Positions 60,930-64,000 of a stretch of DNA of 64,000 nucleotides are shown piece after piece. The notes below the pieces were generated by a model that saw only the letters and a list, made by a program, of their open reading frames with translations, was not told where the DNA came from and did not search any database. Position 1 is the first letter of the stretch. Every line of letters starts with the position of its first letter. The stretch covers positions 186,001-250,000 of the forward strand of contig NZ_SJJZ01000003.1 of the NCBI RefSeq assembly GCF_004331345.1. The letters run 5' to 3'. Source of the stretch: Kribbella soli. GTDB taxonomy: Bacteria > Actinomycetota > Actinomycetes > Propionibacteriales > Kribbellaceae. The position numbers were made by a program, and so were the translations under genes.

Positions 60930-61001
60930 ACATGGAGGCAGGACTCGAACCTGCGCCCTCCCGGTAAGCAGCCGGGCGATCTACCCCTGATCTACTCCAT
61001 G
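60930..61001 (-). tRNA. tRNA-like gene, anticodon GCU, class I (short variable loop)
   Basis: A complete 72-nt cloverleaf. The acceptor stem is CATGGAG/CTCCATG (7 bp, C1-G72, U73). The D arm is GATC-AGGGGTA-GATC. The anticodon arm is CCCGG-CTGCTTA-CCGGG with U33 and anticodon GCU. The variable loop is AGGGC and the T arm GCAGG-TTCGAGT-CCTGC. No CCA is encoded. GCU reads Ser codons AGC/AGU, but tRNA-Ser has a long variable arm, which this lacks, and position 37 is U instead of a purine. Its amino acid is therefore unclear. It lies 24 bp after the beta-lactamase-like gene and 36 nt before the 751-residue gene. Confidence 0.8.
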
Positions 61002-61025
61002 TGGTCTAGGCAGTTTTGCTACAGC

Positions 61026-62324
61026 CTAACTACCGTACGGCGTTCTGGTGAGGACAAACGTCGCGACGGTCAGGTGGGTGATGGTGTCGCCGTCGCGGAT
61101 CACGTGGAGTTTTTCGCCGGACAGGTAGCCGTCGCGGCCCTGGTAGAGGTCGGGGGCGAGCGGTGACAGGCGGGTCGTGAGGCCGCCGGAGAGTTGCAGG
61201 ATTCCCGCGCAGACGGAGATCGTCAGCGGCGTGTTGCCCCAGTACCAGTGGCCGAGGAGCTCGGCGCCCTGGGCCAGCGGCGGCTCCGGCACCCACTCCT
61301 GCATGATCGGCGGCTCGTACCTCGTCAGGATGCGGACCAGGTCGGGAGCCAGCGAGGCCACCCGGCCGTACGTCGCGTTGCCCAGCGTCACCGCACCGAC
61401 CCGGCGGACCCGGTCGACGAACAGACCGGCGAGGAAGCCCGGCATCGAACCGGTGTGACCGATCAGCAGGTGCGGATCGTCCGCGATCAGCCGCAGCCCG
61501 AGCCCGTACGACGCGTTCAGCCCCTCCCGCGGATCCGACGCCACCGACGCCGCCATCTCCTCGACCGACTCCCGGCTCAGCACCTCGGGCACCGGGTCGA
61601 TCCAGAACGTCGCGTACCGCGCCAGGTCCTCGATCGTGCTCCACAACTGCCCCGCCGGCGCCATCGCGCCCGAGTCGTACGCCGGCTCCGGGTCCAGCTG
61701 CCCGCTGAACGGATGCACCGAGAACCCGTCGGCGGCCGGGCCTTCCGGGAAGTACGACGTACGCCGCATCTCGAGCGGATCCAGGATGCGCTCCTGCGTC
61801 AGCTCCAGCCAAGACGTTCCGCGCAGGCGGGCGACGATCTCGCCGAGCAGGCCGTACCCGAGGTTCGAGTAGTGGTGCCGCCGATCCACCGGGCCGACCG
61901 CCTGCGAGTCGTCCATCGCCGCGGTCAGCTCGTCGAACGTGACGCCCGGATTCCGTTCCCACCAAGGGCCTTCGGGCTCCGCGTTCATCCCGCCGCTGTG
62001 CGCGAGCAGCTGCCGGATCGTCCGGTCCCCGAACGCGATCCCCGGCAGATGCTTGCCCACAGCATCGTTCAGCGACAGCAGCCCGTCGTCTCGGCACTGC
62101 AGGATCAGGATCCCCGTCATCGTCTTCGTGATCGACCCGATCCGGTACTGCACATCCGACCCCGGCAATCCACCGTCCGCAGTGGCGAACCGCCCCCGCG
62201 CCGCGGTCCACACCAACGCACCGTCGCGGACCAGGCCGGCATTCACCGAGGGCAACTTGGTATCCCCCTGCGCCGCCGCAACCTCGGCGTACAGGGCAGC
62301 AGCGGTGTCAGCGCGCACAGACAT
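61026..62324 (-). CDS. Serine hydrolase, class C beta-lactamase/D-aminopeptidase-like
   Basis: A 432-residue protein of the beta-lactamase-related (PF00144) family. Catalytic motifs: SITK (in YRIGSITKTMTGILIL), YSN (in HHYSNLGYGLLGEIVAR) and HTG (in LLIGHTGSMPGFLAGLF). There is no signal peptide, so it is probably cytosolic and acts as an esterase or peptidase, not as a secreted beta-lactamase. A C-terminal beta domain of about 100 residues (VPEPPLAQGAELLGHWYWG) follows, common in this family. The start at 62324 (MSVRADTAAALYAEV) was chosen from family length. Confidence 0.88.
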   Translation of the reverse strand: MSVRADTAAALYAEVAAAQGDTKLPSVNAGLVRDGALVWTAARGRFATADGGLPGSDVQYRIGSITKTMTGILILQCRDDGLLSLNDAVGKHLPGIAFGDRTIRQLLAHSGGMNAEPEGPWWERNPGVTFDELTAAMDDSQAVGPVDRRHHYSNLGYGLLGEIVARLRGTSWLELTQERILDPLEMRRTSYFPEGPAADGFSVHPFSGQLDPEPAYDSGAMAPAGQLWSTIEDLARYATFWIDPVPEVLSRESVEEMAASVASDPREGLNASYGLGLRLIADDPHLLIGHTGSMPGFLAGLFVDRVRRVGAVTLGNATYGRVASLAPDLVRILTRYEPPIMQEWVPEPPLAQGAELLGHWYWGNTPLTISVCAGILQLSGGLTTRLSPLAPDLYQGRDGYLSGEKLHVIRDGDTITHLTVATFVLTRTPYGS

Positions 62325-62462
62325 TCGCCCATCGTAGGCTGCGGCACCCTCGCGAATCACCTTGCCCGTGCACCGTCAAGGGCCTGACCTCACCGTCGAA
62401 TAGTCTCGCCGGTCTTACCCTGCACGCCTCTGTCAACCCCGGAGTTGGAGAGACCCTTCACC

Positions 62463-63839
62463 ATGCCTCCGATTCGTCCTTCCCTCGCGGTGCTCGCTGC
62501 CGGCGTGGCACTCGTGTTCGCGGGCTGCAGCTCCGGGTCCTCACCTCAGGCCGGCTCGAGCCCTTCGCCGGCCCCGGGTTCCACACCCGCCACGTACGAC
62601 GGACCGGCTGCCGATCCGCTCGAGCCCACCAAGGTCTGGACGGTCGACAACCAGCCGCTCGTCAATGTCGCCAGCGCCGACCTGATCGGATCCTCGCTGG
62701 TGGTCACCGGGTGGGGAAAGGTCGCCGGGGACCAGGACTCCGTCGTGATCGACCGCGACAGCGGATCGGTCCGATGGCGGGCCGGCCAACTGCCACGCGA
62801 GTTCGAGATCGGCGGTGCTACAGCAAGTCCCGGCCGTGCCGGCTGGCCCGTCGCCGCCGGTCGCGATGGAATCCTCGTGCTGCCATATCAACTCGGTCCT
62901 TGTCAGGACGGAAGCTATGACTGCAAGCCGAAAGAGCTGAAGCCGTACCGAGACCGCGGTCTGGTGGCCTTCTCCTTGGCCGATCGGTCACAGGTCTGGC
63001 ACACCGAGCCGATGCGTTCCGCGGCGCCGCCGGACGGCGGGTCGAGCTCCAAAGGCCTGCGTCTCATCAGCGTCGCTGACGCCGAGGCAGGTGTCGTGGT
63101 GGCGACAGTCGGTGTCCAAGGGAATGAGTGGGAAGACCTGAACTGGGACGACAAGGACAGTGCACCGCTGACGATCGCCTACGACGCGCGGACCGGCAAG
63201 GAGCTGTGGCGCCGTTCCGGGCTGATTGGCGAGGACGTGGTCGACGGCACCTTGATCGGCCTGGTGCGGTCGACGCGTCCGAAGGCGCCCGGCGGAGTCC
63301 CGGTCGGCGTCGACCTTCGGAAGGGGACGACCTTGTGGTCGATGCCACCCGGGACGAGCGCGAGCTGGGGTGGTCTCGGTGTCGAGCACGCGATCGTATT
63401 CGACTATGGACAGACGGGTCAGGATGTCGTCGCAGTGCGCCTTCTTCGAGTTCGGGACGGGGCATTGGCCACCCTCCCCACAGCAGAGCCTGCCGCCGTG
63501 GGGTGGCAGGTTTCTCCGGTGCCGGGTGGGCCGTTGGCCTGGCGGGTGGTCTCGAGATCGAGTCCCGACGGGTCGGCGAACGGGACCACCCTGGTCGAGT
63601 ACACCAAGGACGGCTCGGTGCAGGTCGGCGGCAAGATTCTGCCCGTCGAAGCCACCACGGCGACCACCGGATTCGGCTCCTACGTGTGGATCCGTACCGG
63701 AGGCGACCGTGTGCGGGCGTTCGATCAGACGGGACAGTCCAAGTCGGTCGACCTCACCGGGAACCTGACTGTCCTGTCGGCCGACCTGCTCCTGGTCACC
63801 CGATCCGATTCGACCAGATTGACGCTGCTTCGGACCTGA
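62463..63839 (+). CDS. Lipoprotein with PQQ-type beta-propeller look
   Basis: A 458-residue exported protein. The signal peptide ends in a lipobox (VFAGCSS). A Ser/Pro linker follows. Then come repeating blades resembling PQQ/WD-type propeller units: GSVRWRAGQL, SQVWHTEPM, TGKELWRRSGL, KGTTLWSMPP and DRVRAFDQTG. Each follows a short strand pattern typical of outer-surface propellers. A ligand or partner is not predictable. GGAGAG lies 10 bases before the ATG at 62463. An in-frame TTG six codons upstream is less likely. It is convergent with gcvP. Confidence 0.78.
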   Translation: MPPIRPSLAVLAAGVALVFAGCSSGSSPQAGSSPSPAPGSTPATYDGPAADPLEPTKVWTVDNQPLVNVASADLIGSSLVVTGWGKVAGDQDSVVIDRDSGSVRWRAGQLPREFEIGGATASPGRAGWPVAAGRDGILVLPYQLGPCQDGSYDCKPKELKPYRDRGLVAFSLADRSQVWHTEPMRSAAPPDGGSSSKGLRLISVADAEAGVVVATVGVQGNEWEDLNWDDKDSAPLTIAYDARTGKELWRRSGLIGEDVVDGTLIGLVRSTRPKAPGGVPVGVDLRKGTTLWSMPPGTSASWGGLGVEHAIVFDYGQTGQDVVAVRLLRVRDGALATLPTAEPAAVGWQVSPVPGGPLAWRVVSRSSPDGSANGTTLVEYTKDGSVQVGGKILPVEATTATTGFGSYVWIRTGGDRVRAFDQTGQSKSVDLTGNLTVLSADLLLVTRSDSTRLTLLRT

Positions 63840-63852
63840 CAGTCGAGCAGGC

Positions 63853-64000
63853 CTACTCGAACGCCTCAGGTGCAGGGCAGGAGCAGATCAGGTTGCGGTC
63901 GCCGTACGCGCCGTCGATGCGGCGGACCGGGGGCCAGTACTTCGAGGCGCGGTCGACCGAGCGGGGGAAGGCGGCCTCCTCGCGGGTGTAGGCGTGCTCC
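63853..64000 (-). CDS. gcvP: Glycine dehydrogenase (glycine cleavage P protein), 3' end only
   Basis: The last 48 residues of a minus-strand gene whose start lies beyond the window. The sequence AAFPRSVDRASKYWPPVRRI and then DGAYGDRNLICSCPAPEAFE is the characteristic C terminus of the glycine cleavage system P protein, the PLP enzyme that decarboxylates glycine. The stop TAG is at 63853-63855. The gap to the convergent lipoprotein gene is 13 bp. Confidence 0.93.
   Translation of the reverse strand, partial: EHAYTREEAAFPRSVDRASKYWPPVRRIDGAYGDRNLICSCPAPEAFE

Noticed and set aside
60930..61001. Ordinary tRNA-Ser(GCU)
   Set aside because: The long variable arm required for tRNA-Ser is absent and position 37 is U, so the gene was listed as a tRNA with unclear isotype.
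58581..61166. An 861-codon plus-strand frame across the 751-residue gene and the tRNA
   Set aside because: It runs through the tRNA and shows only shadow composition. The minus-strand protein has well-formed hydrophobic patterning and a ribosome site.
62463..63839. PQQ-dependent dehydrogenase
   Set aside because: The blade-like repeats are present, but no PQQ-binding Cys pair or haem motif is seen. Only a propeller lipoprotein can be supported.
1..64000. CRISPR array, prophage or insertion sequence
   Set aside because: No regularly spaced short repeats, no phage structural genes, no transposase-like protein and no flanking inverted repeats were found by reading.

Overview
The window is high-GC DNA from an actinomycete. 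GTG and TTG starts, ATGA/GTGA start-stop overlaps, F420-type LLM oxidoreductases, DUF3093/DUF3159/DUF3710/DUF4193/DUF4235 proteins, a 13E12-type DUF222 HNH protein and an SCO7613-type membrane protein all point there. A Propionibacteriales host such as Kribbella or Nocardioides is plausible, but that is an inference from style and not an identification.

Layout. 1-5.3 kb: 3' end of a HIT protein, a GNAT, a HEAT-repeat protein, aconitase (acnA) and an LLM oxidoreductase. 5.4-8.1 kb: a 913-residue protein with a long Pro/Glu tract. 8.1-21.3 kb: a block whose order matches the Mycobacterium tuberculosis Rv2689c-Rv2701c region (RNA methyltransferase, KimA-like permease, two TrkA proteins, DUF3159, OB-fold, DUF3710, dut, DUF3093, DUF4193, suhB). 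It is interrupted by a VOC protein, an HNH protein and a repeat-bearing spacer. It is followed by a ferrochelatase. 21.4-30.8 kb: MFS exporter, MerR regulator, TRIC-type channel, phosphotransferase, fdhD, an Mre11-like/SMC-like repair pair, a GNAT and an HAD phosphatase. 30.8-36.4 kb: a five-gene peptide-type ABC importer. 36.5-45.9 kb: hydrolase, nucleotidyltransferase, an ECF sigma cassette, the TldD/TldE protease pair, a methyltransferase and a large multi-pass membrane protein.

45.9-51.7 kb looks accessory. It holds two tandem PfkB-like proteins that share an uncharacterised N-terminal helical domain and have lost the GAG part of the PfkB GAGD motif. A third copy is a wreck with frameshifts and a deleted kinase domain. 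A small membrane protein lies between them, and a two-gene minus-strand unit follows: a Mom/DruA-like GNAT and a protein with a possible Cys-His-Asp triad.

51.9-58.5 kb is a tightly coupled NIS siderophore operon (decarboxylase, IucA/IucC synthetase, acyltransferase, N-monooxygenase, second IucA/IucC synthetase) in the order of rhbBCDEF of rhizobactin 1021. Its promoter carries two overlapping DtxR/IdeR-type iron boxes. A citrate-hydroxamate siderophore of the schizokinen/arthrobactin type is the likely product. Upstream on the same strand lie a 751-residue protein that I do not recognise and, 36 nt before its start codon, a complete tRNA cloverleaf. This tRNA has a GCU (Ser) anticodon and a 5-nt variable loop, which does not fit a normal tRNA-Ser. 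61.0-64.0 kb: a serine beta-lactamase-like hydrolase, a lipoprotein with a PQQ-propeller look, and the 3' end of gcvP.

The best places to look for something new are the tRNA plus 751-residue protein, and the 45.9-51.7 kb accessory segment.
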